Assembly (NCBI GenBank): GCA_001800005.1
Contig: MGUL01000056.1
Span: 1 to 5,921, forward strand
Length of the DNA stretch: 5,921 bases
Source of the DNA: Elusimicrobia bacterium RBG_16_66_12
Lineage (GTDB): Bacteria > Elusimicrobiota > Elusimicrobia > UBA1565 > UBA9628
Reading direction: 5' to 3'
The notes beneath the pieces were generated by a model, which was not told the origin of the DNA, searched no databases, and worked only from the letters and a program-made list of their open reading frames with translations. A program made the position numbers and the translations under genes. Position 1 is the stretch's first letter. Every line of letters begins with the position of its first letter. Shown piece by piece: positions 5,513-5,921 of this stretch.

Positions 5513-5921
5513 GGCGCCGAGAACGCGCCGGAGGACTGCGCGATGATAAAGGAGTACGCCTTCCGCGTCTGCGCGTCGTCCGCCTTGCCCGAGAGAACGG
5601 CGATCAGCGCGTTGCCGGTCTCCTGATCGAGGCCCGCGGCGAAGAGCTTCCCGGACAGCGCCGCCTCGCGCAGCTTGGAGTAGGCCCGCAATCCGCCCCA
5701 GCACGAGACGCCCACGCCCATGGCGCAGACCAGGGAGAGCCCCGCCACCAGCGCCGCGAGCCGCGGCGGATCCGCTTCGGGGGCGGCGTCGCGCAGGTCG
5801 CGCGCCAGGCGCGCCGACGCGGCGATCCCGAAGGGCGCCCAGAACGGGGCGATGATCCACCCGACGTAGGGAATCCAGCCCGGGGCCGCCGTGATCAGCC
5901 CCGCCAGCGAGAGGCGCAGGC
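5509..5921 (-). CDS. Small membrane protein of unknown family, C-terminal 136 residues (start beyond window)
   Basis: The frame is open from the window edge (first whole codon at 5919) to TGA at 5511-5509. The visible part starts LRLSLAGLITAAPGW, then IPYVGWIIAPFWAPFGIAAS, giving one or two membrane segments rich in Trp, Pro and Gly. A charged loop ARLARDLRDAAPEADPP follows, then another membrane helix ALVAGLSLVCAMGVGVSCWG and a soluble, helix-prone tail of about 65 residues (LDQETGNALIAVLSGKADD). I do not recognise a family. Membrane character and tight GTGA coupling to the flippase-like gene suggest the two proteins work in the same membrane process. A GTG at 5748 lies inside a membrane helix and is not a likely start, since the same hydrophobic pattern continues upstream. 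Confidence 0.7.
   Translation of the reverse strand, partial: LRLSLAGLITAAPGWIPYVGWIIAPFWAPFGIAASARLARDLRDAAPEADPPRLAALVAGLSLVCAMGVGVSCWGGLRAYSKLREAALSGKLFAAGLDQETGNALIAVLSGKADDAQTRKAYSFIIAQSSGAFSAP

Noticed and set aside
3728..5626. 632-codon plus-strand open frame
   Set aside because: It runs antisense through three genes with membrane or signal-peptide character, and its product is an Arg/Gly/Gln/Asp/His-rich low-complexity chain with no domain. Typical high-GC shadow frame.
5513..5860. N-terminal extension of the flippase-like protein to an upstream start at 5860
   Set aside because: This stretch is Arg/Gly-rich without membrane segments and overlaps the real upstream gene in another frame. 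The GTG at 5512 overlapping its stop gives a normal-length protein starting right before the first membrane helix.

Overview
All genes supported here lie on the minus strand, so the window is read from its right edge leftwards. It is GC-rich (a hand-counted line at 4561-4620 is 70% GC). The density, 4-bp start/stop overlaps and GTG starts are bacterial. An outer-membrane beta-barrel protein of the PorV/PorQ type and several signal peptides point to a Gram-negative (diderm) bacterium. The mix of a PorV-like barrel, fibronectin type III repeat protein, DUF4143 ATPase and uncharacterised secreted proteins would fit a lineage such as Elusimicrobiota, but this is a weak inference and no marker gene is present.

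Layout in transcription order: (1) 5921-5509, the C-terminal part of a small multi-pass membrane protein of unknown family, cut by the window edge; (2) 5512-4454, an LPG-synthase-TM/UPF0104 (flippase-like) integral membrane protein that starts at a GTG overlapping the previous stop; (3) 4375-3593, an exported protein of unknown function; (4) 3510-2110, an AAA ATPase with a DUF4143 C-terminal half, preceded by an AT-rich promoter-like stretch with a 14-bp perfect palindrome; (5) 1963-959, a PorV/PorQ-like outer-membrane barrel; (6) 962 to beyond position 1, a secreted fibronectin type III (FN3) repeat protein whose start codon overlaps the barrel gene's stop.

Genes 1-2 and genes 5-6 look like two translationally coupled pairs: inner-membrane proteins in the first, an outer-membrane barrel plus a surface or secreted repeat protein in the second. 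The ATPase between them looks like an acquired cassette. It is flanked by an exact 26-bp direct repeat (2047-2072 and 3564-3589), is visibly poorer in GC than its neighbours, and is followed in frame by a 21-codon tail that resembles the C-terminus of a second DUF4143 protein. The FN3 gene contains a 312-nt-spaced, about 98% identical internal repeat that runs off the window edge.

No tRNA, rRNA, CRISPR array, transposase or integrase was seen. The long plus-strand reading frames are antisense shadows typical of high-GC DNA.
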